From: Haematobia irritans
Lineage: Eukaryota > Arthropoda > Insecta > Diptera > Muscidae
Direction of reading: 5' to 3'
Length of the DNA stretch: 64,000 bases
NCBI RefSeq assembly: GCF_050003625.1
Contig: NC_134397.1
Span: 145,389,526 to 145,453,525 of the forward strand
The number at the start of each line of letters is the position of its first letter. Position 1 is the first letter of the stretch. Under the pieces are notes generated by a model. That model did no database searches and was not told the DNA's origin. It saw nothing but the letters and a program-made list of their open reading frames with translations. This document shows positions 47,526 through 59,399 of this stretch, piece by piece. The position numbers and the translations under genes were made by a program.

Positions 47526-47837
47526 ATAAAAAGAAACAGTTTTTCGCTATATGGTGGAAGCAGAATATATGAAGATATTAATATCCCGACTTCAAGACGG
47601 TATTTTGATTTGAAATATTTCTTATCCTACTCACATAGTAAGGTAGTAGATAGCAGAAAAATCTGCTAAAATAGCAAAAAGTTTTTAACGAAGGATATAA
47701 CCACAATTATTCCATATGTCGAAAAGACACCCGAAAAAGTGCAACAGTCCACTCTTTTGAATCTAAAATTCCTACATAATAGCTACATTGATAGCTGATT
47801 ATATTCGCGAACTAATAAATAAGTTACTTCCCACTAG
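47526..47837. other. Intergenic sequence, nothing recognised
   Basis: AT-rich unique sequence ending in the SINE target CTTCCCACTAG (47827-47837). Confidence 0.4.
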
Positions 47838-48173
47838 ACACCGTTGTGCAATGGTTAGCATGCCCGCCTTGCATACACAAGGTCGTGGGTTCGATTACTG
47901 CTTCGACCGAACAATAAAACGTTTTTCAGCGGTGGATTATCCCACCTCAGTAATGCTGGAGACATTTCTGAGGGTTTCAAAGCTTCTCTAAGTGGTTTCA
48001 CTGTAATGTGGAACGCCGTTCGGACTCGGCTATAAAAAGGAGGTCCCTTGTCATTGAGCTTAACATGGAATCGGGCAGCACTCAGTGATAAGAGAGAAGT
48101 TCACCAATGTGGTATCACAATGGACTGAATACTCTAAGTGAGCCTGATACATCGGGCTGCCACCTAACCTAAC
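47838..48173 (+). mobile_element. tRNA-derived SINE, 336 bp
   Basis: An 11 bp target duplication CTTCCCACTAG flanks it (47827-47837 and 48174-48184). The head is tRNA-like, with an A-box-like TGGTTAGCATGCCCG and a B-box GGGTTCGATTACTGC. The body contains TTTTTCAGCGGTGGATTATC and GGCTATAAAAAGGAGGTCCC, and the 3' end is CCTAACCTAACC. It would be transcribed by RNA polymerase III and moved by a LINE. It is not a functional tRNA gene. Confidence 0.9.
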
Positions 48174-48183
48174 CTTCCCACTA

Positions 48184-49080
48184 GTCAAATAATTCTTTCT
48201 CGGGAGTAACTGGACAACGAAAAAAAAAATAATAGTTTCCTTCTGTTCTCAATAAGGAGCGACCATCAAATCTACATCATTTCGATGACGACATACAACA
48301 GATAGTATGGTTTTGTATAGTAAATCAAAAAGGATGAGTTCATGAACAATTTGGGGTTTCATTATAAATATATATTATATATCATTTTTATTCGTCTATC
48401 TACCTATTTAGTTTACCACTATGTTAATTTTGTGTAAGATCCGGCAATAAATGGAGTAAAATAGTTACTTAAGGCCAGTATTAAATTTGCATTATCGCGC
48501 TAAAATAGCAATTTTTCACGATTACTTTTCTTTAATAATTCATTTTAAAGTAAATAAACTTTTTCAATTGTTGCTTTGGAGCATTCCCCACCCGGGTATA
48601 GCAAAATTTACCAAAAAAGTAATAATGTTGTCATGCTTTTACAGATTTATTTTTGATTTTACCGGCTAAACTGACAAATTGGGGTATGCATATTTTTGGG
48701 AGCTATTTAAATTAGGCCCGATGTCTCTGTCTCAAATTCCAAGTAAATCATATAAATATTGACTGTCGTGAGAAAAAAACAAATAGAAAATTATCGATTG
48801 GGCAGTGGTAGGAGACGCTACAATAACGCTACATTTTTCTACAGGCAAAAATATCCTTTACATTACTATGGGCTCACCTCCAAATCCGCTTGCTTTTACC
48901 TGTATTTTTTCATTTCATTTTTATTTATTTATTTCCTCGGGTTTTGCATAGTCGATTTTTTTTATAAAGCTTTTATTTGAGTATCATATCGCCCATAACT
49001 GTGACCTTTGCGCATGAAAATACACACAGGGTATATATTTACAATTATAATAAATTATGTAAATAAACATAGGTTATCGA
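48184..49080. other. Intergenic sequence with an old MITE near 48477-48683
   Basis: The segment starting AGTATTAAATTTGC and ending ACTGACAAATTGGGGTATG shares its interior (CACGATTACTTTTCT, TTGCTTTGGAGCATTCCCC) with the element at 56707-56916. It is a diverged copy. The rest is unassigned. Confidence 0.5.
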
Positions 49081-49457
49081 CATAAACGAAGTTTATATTC
49101 AACAGGAGATTATGAACGACGATTCGATTTTGCAAAAGGTAATACCAGTGTTGCCAATCACAATTTAAAATTCAAATTAGTGTACGTTGTAGTACTACGC
49201 TGAAAATTATGCCGTTATGCGCTAAGCTTTTGTTTTGGCAATAGTATTAATTGACATTTGCTGTCGGTTTATATTCTACCGCCGTTGTTAGTGTTGTTGT
49301 TGAGCTAGACATTCGTAAACACTTGCCGAAAAAGTCGTCATCATATCTGTTGTGTGAGGCAAGAACTGGATTTTTTGATAGCATACCTTAAAACAAATCA
49401 AAGTAGGAAAATTGCATTGGACCAGAAGAAGTAGTATTGCGTAAATAATCGTAAGTC

Positions 49458-52400
49458 ATGTCGAAATTATTGGGAGTGCCCCTTAAAAAGCCAGCAGAGG
49501 TGGATGTTGAGAAGCCCCTCAACAATCTAATCCAGAGTACATATAGCGGAGCATCGCCAGAGGCAAAAGAATCTTATAAAACTGCTGTTCAACAATTTGC
49601 CAGGCAACGTAATGCTTCCATATGGAAATTCTTTGAAAAATATGAATCCTCATTGGAGATTGTCTATGCGTAAGTGGTATTTATTTACAATCTAACTTCA
49701 TTTGTTCGGAAACAGAAAAATATAATAAAGTAAAAAACAGTGACTCATACATAAAAAAAGAAAATAAACTAGGAATGACGTCGCTCATATGTATGTCCGA
49801 AGGCGAAATACTGAAATTGCCCTCTTAATTAAATGTGTAAAAAGTACTTTCGTTATCTTTTTTGCTTTATGGCTATTGCTCTTTTGTCCGCAGTTTATCG
49901 CTAATCTTGGTTGTTTATTCTATTCTAGTTATTATGATCAGATTTGTGCTCTCGAGACCAAGATACCAGCTAATGAATTACAGATTCCATTCAAATGGAA
50001 GGATGCTTTTGATAAGGGCACCATATTTGGAGGACGTATTAGTCTAAGTAAGCTTTATCTATGAAGTGTAATCGATCGAATTCAGTCTAATAAAGCTTTT
50101 CTCTATGTTTTTAGCACACACTTCACTGGCCTATGAGAAGGTATGTGTACTGTTCAATATTGCCGCTCTCCAGTCAAATGTTGCTGCTATGCAGCCTACG
50201 GACAGCGATGAAGGATTGAAGCTTTCCATAAAATTATTCCAACTAAGCGCTGGTATTTTCCAACATTTAAAGGCAGCTGTACCAGCAGCCGTTCCTTCAG
50301 AGCCCACGCCGGATCTAAATCAAGATACTTTGGCTGTATTGCAGGCATTAATGATATCGCAGGCACAAGAAGTCTTTGTAATGAAGGCAATAAAAGGTAG
50401 GCCATAATAGAAACACCACCACACCACTTTGCAAACACCTATAATTATTGGGTTTAATTTTAGATAATATGAAGGAAAATATAATTGCAAAACTATGCTG
50501 CCAATGCGAAGAATTCTACTCCGATGTATTGCGTGCCATGCAAAAGGAATCTGTTCGAAATGTATGGGAGAAGGAATGGATACCCAATGTCGCTGGCAAA
50601 CAAGCCGGCTTCCATGCTCTTACTCAATTATATCAAAGTTTGGTTTGCCGTGCTGCCAAGAAAATTGGAGAGGAAATCGCACGTTTGCGCAACGCCGTTG
50701 ATCTTTTCAAATCGGCCCAAACCCGTTCCAATAATCCAACGTATTTGGAAGAATATTTCAATAAAGCTAAACGCAATTTAGCCGAATCCGTAAAAGATAA
50801 TGATCTAATTTATAATGAAATGATACCAGACGTAACTGCCCTGCAATCTCCCGGAAAAGCCCAATTGGCAAAACCATTGGCCATGTCTTCTCCTATGGCA
50901 AAAGATTTTGATGATGTTTTCAAGGGTTTGGTTCCTGTAGAATTGCATCGTGCTCTACAGGCTTCCGATATGCGCAAGAATGAAATCGTAAATGCTGAAA
51001 TTATGAAGCTTAGAGAAGCTACACAAACTTTGAATGGAGTATTGGCAAGTCTTAATCTTCCAGCGGCAGTTGAAAGTACGGATGGTGGTTCAGGTGTGCC
51101 CCCATCATTGATAGAGAAATCAAATGAAGTTCGCCAAAAGGGAGGCATTGAAGCCATCAATGGACATCTGAAGGAACTGCCCGAACTTCTCAACCGTAAC
51201 CGTGAAATTCTTGACGAAACCGAAAGAATGCTGGACGAGGAACGTGATTCGGACAATCTATTGCGTTCTCAGTTCAAAGAAAAATGGACTCGTCTCTCGT
51301 CCGAAAAATTAGGGGAAGTGTTCCGTACGAACTCCAAGAAATATCGTGAAGTTATTAATAATGCTGTAGCCGCCGATAGAATAGTGCGTGAGAAATTCGA
51401 AAAGAACCAGAAAGGCATTGAATTGCTTTCTTTGCCCATTGATCAATTGCAACAGGCTATGCCTGCCTCAGGAGGATCTGTAGATCCAAACTGTGCCAGC
51501 GTACAAAAACTCAAGGAATTAATGGAATCTGTAGAAACTATTAAAGCCGAACGTGATGTTATAGAATCAGAGTTAAAATCTGCAACATTTGATATGAAAA
51601 ACGAATTCTTGGAAGCTTTGCGCAAAGATGGAGCAATTGACGAACCAGCTCTCTCACTAAAACGCATCGGCGAAACATTACAACCCTTGCAACAACAAAT
51701 TAAAGACAGTGTTGAGCGTCAAAAGGCACTGGTTTCCGATATTCAAATAGCTCACAGCGAATTTGTATCAGAAACTGGTTCAAGTAGTACATCGAGAGAC
51801 ACTCTATGCCAAGAATTGGCTACAGCCTATGACAGCTTCATTGAATTGTTGGGTAATCTCAAAGAAGGCACCAAGTTCTACAATGACTTAACAGAACTCT
51901 TGGTTGTTTTCCAAAATAAAATATCCGATTTCTGTTTTGCTCGCAAAACCGAAAAGGAAGAATTGCTAAAAGATTTAACAACAGAATCAAGCCGTCAAGG
52001 AGCTGGACCAACACCACCTCTACCATCACATTATGCATCAACATCGGGAAGTGGTACAGGTAAGTTATAACTAAATGTTTGTGTGGAGAAATAGGTGGTC
52101 AATCAGTCGGATAGTTTTCGATGAGATTTTGACTCTATACCAGATCTGTAAAGGTCCTTGAATGTCACGAAACCCCGATTTCGATATTTCATCGCTGGTC
52201 TAAACTGGTCAACACATCAATAATAATAATAATAATACTAGTTCATTTATTTTCTTTGTCGGAGAATATCGTATATAATTTTAGTAATATGTAGAATAAT
52301 TCATACGAATGTATAAGCAGATTGCTTTCATATCTGGCCATCATAAAAATAACCCTAGAGTCCTACCAGAAATCACCGACAGATCTGGTCAAGAATATTT

Positions 52401-53142
52401 CGATGCATCAGCTAAAATTTGCAGGTCTAGATCGACACTGAGGGTCATTTTGATTTAATCGGAATGAGTATAAACGGAACTATATGAGTAATTTTCTTGA
52501 AAAAGTTAACTAAACATTACTCTTTGTAGCTAAAGCAAGTGAATAAGGTATAACAAAGGTAGAACATTATAACAATAATTTATTCCCAAAGCGTTGGTTG
52601 GTTCGATATTTCAAAATGCATACTTTATTTTCCAAATTATATGTGCCACACCAAGATGTTCAGGGAACAATTTCTATAATATTTTTAACATGAATTTAGG
52701 CTCTATAAAATTTAGTCAAAAATGTGAAAAGATTACTGTTTTTGTATTTGCTTCAACTATTGGAATGATAATCCTGTTTTATAGACCTCCCTTCAACTCC
52801 ATCATCTGCTCCTTCATCAGCACCACAGGGAAATGTGCCTTACCCGCAAGCAGTACAAGGTATGCCTATGCCTTACGGAGCTGGAGCTAATGTACCGTAT
52901 CCCGCTTACGTTCCACCACCAATGCCACAAGGCTTTAATCCTTATGCTACCCTGCCTTACCCAGGAAGTAAGTATTTCTATTAATATAGAAATTATCATG
53001 CTTCCAAATTTCAATATTTACAATAGGCTACCAATATCCAGGATTCCCACAAGGACCTCCACCTGGTAATTATGGCACCTATCCAGGTAGTTTTGCTAAT
53101 CAACAGGGTGGATATCCAAACCAAAAACCACCAGGATGGTAA
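49458..53142 (+). CDS. ALiX: ALiX, ALG-2-interacting protein X
   Basis: Six exons join in frame to 835 residues: 49458-49669, 49929-50047, 50115-50396, 50464-52059, 52785-52967 and 53027-53142. It is a Bro1-domain scaffold that links ESCRT-I and ESCRT-III in endosomal sorting, cytokinesis and membrane repair. Residues 1 to about 360 form the Bro1 domain (start [31 protein letters not shown] near 90). About 360-700 is the helical V domain. From 737 on, exons 5 and 6 encode a Pro/Tyr/Gly-rich tail ([19 protein letters not shown]) of the kind that binds ALG-2 and SH3 proteins. Length and architecture match insect ALiX. AATAAA signals occur near 53340 and 53440. Use of intron 4's donor fails to splice in if retained: the frame stops after GTGKL. 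Confidence 0.96.
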
Positions 53143-53649
53143 ATGAGGACAGAGTATTTCGTCCCAAAATGTCTAAAATATGTTTTCGCTTTCGTTTCGT
53201 TTTATTATAATTATCCAATTATCATCATGTATTATCAAATGATCAAATCAACACAACATAATGTTTGTTTTTAGTTGAACAAAATGTATCTTTATTGTCA
53301 AGCTAAAAGTTATTTGTCTCACGAGTTTGTGCTATCCATAATAAAATATTGTTGCTTGCTAGCAAATGGTGTTAAGTAGTCGAAAATAATGCATCAATTT
53401 TAGTGATCTAATATAAGAATACTGAGTTTTATATGTTACAATAAATATTCTCAATAAAATAAAAACACATATTTATCCAAAATATTTTTTAATTATCAAT
53501 ACATTTTATATATGGTTTACGAAAAATTAATAAATCACAGCAAACTTCCAGTTAACTTCCACCGCCATTACCGTGACATACCTTCTCAAAAACAAATATA
53601 GTTTACTTCAATGTTTTGTTTTTGCTATTTTTAATGTTACCCGCCTATT
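53143..53649. other. ALiX 3' untranslated region and spacer
   Basis: Contains AATAAA-type signals near 53340 and 53440-53462. No gene beyond ALiX was seen before the HINE-like element. Confidence 0.5.
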
Positions 53650-54783
53650 TATACCCTCCACCATAGGATGGGGGTATATAAACTTTGTCATTCCGTTTGT
53701 AACACATCGGAATATTGCTCTCAGACCCCATAAAGTGTATATATTCTGGGTCTTGGAGAAATTCTGAGTCGATCTAAGCATGTCCGTCCGTCCGTCTGTT
53801 GTAATCACGCTAACTTCCGAACGAAACAAGCAATCGACTCGAAACTTGGCACAAGTAGTTGTTATTGATGTAGGTCGGATGGTATTGCAAATGGGTCATA
53901 CCGGATCTGTTATGTATAGCCCCCATATAAACGGACCCCCCAGATTTGGCTTGCGGAGCCTATAGAGAAGCATATTTCATCCGATCTGGCTGAAATTTGG
54001 TACATTGTGTTGGTATATGGTCTCTATCAACCATGCAAAAAGTGGTCCATAATTATATATAGCCCCCATATAAACCGATCCCCAGATTTGGATTGCGGAG
54101 CATCAAAGAGAAGCAAATTTCATCCGATCCAGCTGAAATTTGGTACATGATGTTATATGGTCTTTAACAACCATGCAACAATTGGTCCACATCGGTTCAT
54201 AATTATATATAGTCCCCATATGAACCGATCCGCAGATTAAGCTTGCGGAGCCTCTAAGAGCCAAAAATAATCTACCAACATTTTATTGCTATAGAAAATT
54301 TTGTCAGAATTTTATTTCTGTAGAAACTTTTGTCAACATGTTATTTCTATAGAAAATTTATGAAGCATTTCACAGTTGGAGAGGTATATTTTGCAAAATC
54401 TTCCAAAGCATCAAGAATTCTACCAATCTACCAAACAGTAAAAAATCTGCCATTTTTGGTAGACTCGTGTTCATAATTGTATATAGCCCCCATATAAAGC
54501 GACGCCCATATTTCAATTCTGGCTCTATAATTACCGCACAAAAGTTCATATCGGTTCGTAATTATTTCTTCCCTATATATACCGGTCAAGAACGTATATA
54601 TATACGTATTTAATCGACCTTTCTTTTGTCTACTATATATCCCGCATGGACTAGCTTACAATTTAGGAGATGATGTTAAGAAGTTTTAAGATGCCTTGCC
54701 ATCGGCCGCAACCCAAGTAATTTAATTGTGGATGACCGTCCTTAGTAGAAGTTTCTACGCAATCCATAGTGGAGGGTACATAA
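53650..54783 (+). mobile_element. DINE-1/HINE-like element, tail truncated
   Basis: Begins with the hairpin ATACCCTCCACCATAGGATG then GGGGTATA, followed by GACCCCATAAAGTGTATATA, GAGTCGATCTAAGCATG and GTCCGTCCGTCTG. It continues with ~170 bp units to 54250, a TTCTATAGAAA minisatellite and the tail up to GTGGAGGGTACATAAG. The last ~30 bp of a full tail (as at 2105-2132) are missing. Confidence 0.75.
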
Positions 54784-55397
54784 GATAAGGCTTAAATATT
54801 GGTTTTCCCATAGAAATATCCGTACTAATTGATTAACTCAAAAATTATTTATTCTTTGAATATCGTCTTAAAAATTCATGTTTCACTAATTGAATATTTT
54901 TAGGACTACATATACTGTTGAATAATGATTCTTCAATAACGTTCAGTGGTTTGTCATCTGTTTTTTCATTCATTCTGCGAGGATTGCTTCGTTTGTGGTT
55001 GTTCTTTAGATAATTCTCCCATTGATTATCGGTTAATAAGGAAACTTCAAAAATATTTTGGAAATCATTTTTTAAAGATACAAAACTTTTTTCGGATATG
55101 TAACAATATGGGTGGGTCGAACATTTAGTTTTAGCATCACTTTGGTTTTTCTCTACTTCATCTTTTTGTTGAACCAAGTAGTCCAGAATATTAAACAATT
55201 CATCATATGAGGTGGAACAGGAAAGCTAAGAAAGAGTTAAAAGGAACACTTAATAGCTATTTTAAAGTAGTAGTAGTAATCTAAATAAAATACCAAACAT
55301 TTTAAAATTCGTTAAAAAGTGTATTATCGTAAAATTTTAGAAAATAGACTTTCTAAAAAGAACGCCTTTTAGAATTTAGATAAGGTCGTCCAAATTC
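54323..55397. repeat. 1075 bp tandem duplication, distal unit
   Basis: Identical to 55398-56472 apart from a few bases. It contains the HINE tail and a copy of the last exon of the JmjC gene. The junction at 55398 joins CCAAATTCAAAACTT to TTGTCAACATG. Confidence 0.92.
54845..55225 (-). pseudogene. Duplicate copy of the HSPBAP1-like last exon
   Basis: Same acceptor (CTTTCTTAG) and open frame as 55920-56300, ending in TAA, with a Gln-to-Lys change (SPKNIQ versus SPQNIQ). It lies downstream of the proximal copy and so would be bypassed unless used as an alternative last exon. The frame is intact, so "pseudogene" refers to probable lack of use. Confidence 0.6.
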
Positions 55398-56478
55398 AAA
55401 ACTTTTGTCAACATGTTATTTCTATAGAAAATTTATGAAGCATTTCACAGTTGGAGAGGTATATTTTGCAAAATCTTCCAAAGCATCAAGAATTCTACCA
55501 ATCTACCAAACAGTAAAAAATCTGCCATTTTTGGTAGACTCGTGTTCATAATTGTATATAGCCCCCATATAAAGCGACGCCCATATTTCAATTCTGGCTC
55601 TATAATTACCGCACAAAAGTTCATATCGGTTCGTAATTATTTCTTCCCTATATATACCGGTCAAGAACGTATATATATACGTATTTAATCGACCTTTCTT
55701 TTGTCTACTATATATCCCGCATGGACTAGCTTACAATTTAGGAGATGATGTTAAGAAGTTTTAAGATGCCTTGCCATCGGCCGCAACCCAAGTAATTTAA
55801 TTGTGGATGACCGTCCTTAGTAGAAGTTTCTACGCAATCCATAGTGGAGGGTACATAAGATAAGGCTTAAATATTGGTTTTCCCATAGAAATATCCGTAC
55901 TAATTGATTAACTCAAAAATTATTTATTCTTTGAATATCGTCTTAAAAATTCATGTTTCACTAATTGAATATTTTGAGGACTACATATACTGTTGAATAA
56001 TGATTCTTCAATAACGTTCAGTGGTTTGTCATCTGTTTTTTCATTCATTCTGCGAGGATTGCTTCGTTTGTGGTTGTTCTTTAGATAATTCTCCCATTGA
56101 TTATCGGTTAATAAGGAAACTTCAAAAATATTTTGGAAATCATTTTTTAAAGATACAAAACTTTTTTCGGATATGTAACAATATGGGTGGGTCGAACATT
56201 TAGTTTTAGCATCACTTTGGTTTTTCTCTACTTCATCTTTTTGTTGAACCAAGTAGTCCAGAATATTAAACAATTCATCATATGAGGTGGAACAGGAAAG
56301 CTAAGAAAGAGTTAAAAGGAACACTTAATAGCTATTTTAAAGTAGTAGTAGTAATCTAAATAAAATACCAAACATTTTAAAATTCGTTAAAAAGTGTATT
56401 ATCGTAAAATTTTAGAAAATAGACTTTCTAAAAAGAACGCCTTTTAGAATTTAGATAAGGTCGTCCAAATTCAAAACT
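55398..56478. repeat. 1075 bp tandem duplication, proximal unit
   Basis: Second unit. It ends near CCAAATTCAAAACTT at 56463-56478, where it continues into unique intron sequence (GCGAAAATTG). Confidence 0.9.
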
Positions 56479-57937
56479 TGCGAAAATTGAAATCCAAAGA
56501 AACATCGATTTTAAGACGTTTTCACAATTTTGAAAAATTGTTTTTTCCCGTCTTCGATGTTTTTACAAATTTGAAAAAATCTACTTTCGACTTTTTCGAA
56601 AATTGAAAACGTCGATTTTACGACCGTCTAAAATTTTGAAAAAAATTGTTTTCGCGATTATTGAAAAGTCGAATTTTAACGTCACGACTTTAATAGAAAA
56701 AGGTGAGTACTAAGTTCGAGTTTAGCCGCTAAAATCTACACTTTTTCGCGATTACTTTTCTCTAATAATCCATTAACAAGAATATAAACTTTGTGAAAAG
56801 TTGCTTTGGGGTATTCCCCCATCAAGTTTTAATAAAAATTGCATCAAAGAGGAACTAATTTATACTGTTTTTACTGATTTAATTTCGGTTTTAGCGGCTA
56901 AACTCGAACTTAATACCCAACTAAAAGGGTTAAATCGCATTACTCTTTCATTTCACTTTGGAATTTTTCGATAAAGTTCAACTAGTCGATTGTGGTTTCG
57001 GTTGATTTTGACCATTTGAAGATTACCATCTTTTTCTTACCTGATTTGGGTTTCGCACATATTCTTTAACAGCATCATTTTTGCTTTCCAGAAAAGTATC
57101 AATGAAATACTTTACAATACATTCTTCGATTTGATTTTCTATATCACATTGCAATGGTATCCAGGCATTAACACTTAAAGAAATTTCCATAGCTTCAACA
57201 AAATGCCACCAATGCCTCGGAACGATTAATACATCGTTGGGTTCAAGTATACAGTGATAACATTGACCCTTTAATTTGAGCAGTTGTTTCATTTCTTCAC
57301 AACTAGGAGCATAGAAATTTTCCAAACAATACACACTCGATTCCTCATAAGGTATTCGTGTTGTTGTTAACAAATTTGTGTCTGGTGGAAATAGTAACCA
57401 TGATTTTCTGAAAAATAGTTTTAAAATATTATAGAAAAATATCAAAATTTTCTTCATATACCTTCCATATATTTGGACTACAATATTACAACCGTATGTG
57501 TCAAAATGACAAGGGGTATTCGCCCCCTTCGAACTCAACCATAAAGTACAATCGTCTGTAAGTTTGGGAAATCCAAAACATCCAAAGTCAATTCCTCTGG
57601 TGGATTCCATCGGCAATTCATGTTTACGTTTGTAATTTAAACCGTGCCAATTAATTGCATTACCATTTTCACTATGTTCATTAAGAAATTCTTTAGCTGA
57701 CATTCTTTCCAATTTCCTTTTTCGTTCCCATTGCGGTTCGTTTATTTCGTTTGCCAACGGCATTTTTTCAAACTCTGGCTTCTCTCCACTCAATTTGTCG
57801 TATTCCTCACACCATTTCTGCAAACCTTCTTCGAAACAAGGCCATTGGGTATTGAAGCTTTTTAAAATTAAGGGTTTCCTCGCGTTAAGGATAATTTCTC
57901 GTAGTCCTAACGAGTTAGGAGCGGTTATCTGTTCCAT
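55920..57937 (-). CDS. HSPBAP1: HSPBAP1-like JmjC-domain protein
   Basis: Three exons join in frame to 407 residues: 57937-57462, 57407-57041 and 56300-55920. The start ATG has a strong context (AAACAATGG). The JmjC (cupin) fold is recognised by TPCHFDTYGCN, giving iron ligands H144 and D146, and by VPRHWWHFVE, whose H227 is the likely third ligand. RIPYEESSVY near 176 is characteristic of the HSPBAP1 branch, related to factor-inhibiting-HIF-type hydroxylases. The substrate is unknown. Intron 1 is only 54 bp, in frame and stop-free. The last exon is Asn/Lys-rich and poorly conserved, and is tandemly duplicated downstream. Confidence 0.85.
56479..57040. other. Remainder of intron 2 of the HSPBAP1-like gene
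   Basis: 56480-56700 has repeated TTTCGACTTTTTCG and GAAAATTGAAA-type motifs forming short inverted pairs. It is followed by the MITE at 56707-56916. Confidence 0.45.
56707..56916. mobile_element. MITE with GTACTAAGTTCGAGTTTAG ends
   Basis: Starts GTACTAAGTTCGAGTTTAGC and ends, reverse-complemented, GTATTAAGTTCGAGTTTAGC, giving ~28 bp inverted ends extending to CCGCTAAAA. It is 210 bp with no coding capacity. Relatives: 29530-29599, about 48477-48683 and the outer layer of 58075-59373. Confidence 0.7.
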
Positions 57938-58406
57938 TGTTTACTGTCAGCAGGAGAGTAAACACAATGTCTATATGAATGCGTATGTAATCATATGTTC
58001 ATCAGTGGCGTATCTTGTGTGGGGTATTAAATATTGTATTTGTGTCGTAAACGTATCGTAACACTTGTCTTTTAAGCCTAGTACTAAGATCACGTTTTCG
58101 CACGAAAAACTGTTATACTCCATTTAAAAAACGTTAGCGCGGAATAAATGCGAAATCTTTGTTTCGAGCATTTTTGAACACATATTTATACAATCCTGGA
58201 TTTTTCGCACGAAAAAATAGGCAGGCATATTATTTCGCATAAATAAGTTAACATTCCTGCATTTGAGACCCTATTTACGGAGATAGATGAAGCAGTGCTG
58301 CCGCTAGTGAAAAATTGAGTGAAGTAGATTTTGGAAAAAAGTGGAGTAGATTGAATAAAATTGAAGTAGCATACATTTTTGAAAACAAAACAATAGAATT
58401 CATTTT

Positions 58407-59160
58407 ATTAAACCCTCCACCATAGGATGGGGGTATATTAACTTTGTCATTCCGTTTGTAACACATCGAAATATTGCTCTAAGACCCCATAAAGTATACA
58501 TATTCTGGGTCGGGGTGAAATTCTGAGTCGATTTGAGCATGTCCGTCCGTCCGTCTGTTGAAATCACGCTAACTTCCGAACGAAAGAAGCTATCGACTTG
58601 AAGCTTGGCACAAGTAGTTGTTATTGATGTAGGTCGGATGGGAGCCACCATGGTGCAATGGTTAGCATGCCCGCCTTGCATACACAAGGTCGTGGGTTCG
58701 ATTCCTGCTACGACCGAACACCAAAAAGTTTTTCAGCGGTGGATTATCCCACCTCAGTAATGCTGGTGACATTTCTGAGGGTTTCAAAGCTTCGCTAAGT
58801 GGTTTCACTGGAATGTGGAACGCCGTTCGGACTCGGCTATAAAAAGGAGGTCCCTTGTCATTGAGCTTAACATGGAATCGGGCAGCACTCAGTGATAAGA
58901 GAGAAGTTCACCACTGTGGTATCACAATGGACTGAATAGTCTAAGTGAGCTCGATAAATCGGGCTGCCACATAACCTAACCTAGGTCGGATGGTATTGAA
59001 AATGGGCCATATCGGTCCACTTTTACGTATAGCCCCCATATAAACGACCCCCAAATTTGGCCCCCAAATCCGATCCGGCTGAAATTTGGTACATGGTGTA
59101 AGTATATGGTATCTAAATCTAAACTATGCAAAAATTGGTCCACATCGGTTAATAATTCAA
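58407..59160 (+). mobile_element. DINE-1/HINE-like element inside the hAT-type element
   Basis: Begins CCCTCCACCATAGGATGGGG, then GACCCCATAAAGTATACATA and GTCCGTCCGTCTG. It is interrupted at 58642-58981 by a SINE and resumes with GGTCGGATGGTATTGAAAAT. The right boundary is approximate. Confidence 0.7.
58642..58981 (+). mobile_element. tRNA-derived SINE, 340 bp, inside the HINE-like element
   Basis: Same family as 47838-48173, with a better B box (GGGTTCGATTCCTGC). The 12 bp target duplication TAGGTCGGATGG lies at 58630-58641 and 58982-58993. The intact target is seen in the HINE-like copy near 53870. Confidence 0.93.
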
Positions 59161-59399
59161 TGATTAAAACCGCTATGTTCATCGTAATTAAAGGAATAGG
59201 ACAAACAATTATTTAAAAATTTGAAGCAGAACAAAAAGTGAAGCAGATTTTTGGAAGAAGGAGTGACGAAGTAAATTTTGTGAAAATGAAGCAAAATACT
59301 TCGATTGAAGTAGTAGCGGCAGCACTGAGATGAAGATATTCGTTTTTCGCAGAAACGAACTTAGTACTAAGCATTAGCGTGTAAACAAAAACACAGTGG

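Larger units (their letters stand above)
58293..59327. mobile_element. hAT-type element, target duplication AGATGAAG
   Basis: Inverted ends CAGTGCTGCCGCTA and TAGCGGCAGCACTG, with AGATGAAG at 58285-58292 and 59328-59335. Its own sequence (GAAGTAG-rich) is short; most of its length is the HINE-like element and the SINE inside it. No transposase. Confidence 0.88.
58075..59373. mobile_element. Outer MITE of a four-layer nest
   Basis: Ends CTAGTACTAAGATC (left, near 58078) and GAACTTAGTACTAAG (right, near 59353). Near the ends are TTTTCGCACGAAAA and TTTTTCGCAGAAACG. The uninterrupted relative at 29530-29599 shows the GATAGATGAAGATATTC site into which the hAT-type element inserted. Confidence 0.65.

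Noticed and set aside
47838..47920. Functional tRNA gene
   Set aside because: The tRNA-like head lacks a proper acceptor stem and is part of a flanked SINE with a long body.
50810..51256. 148-codon minus-strand ORF
   Set aside because: Antisense of the ALiX V-domain exon.
58411..58687. 95-codon minus-strand ORF
   Set aside because: Crosses the HINE head and SINE boundary, so it is an accident of insertion.
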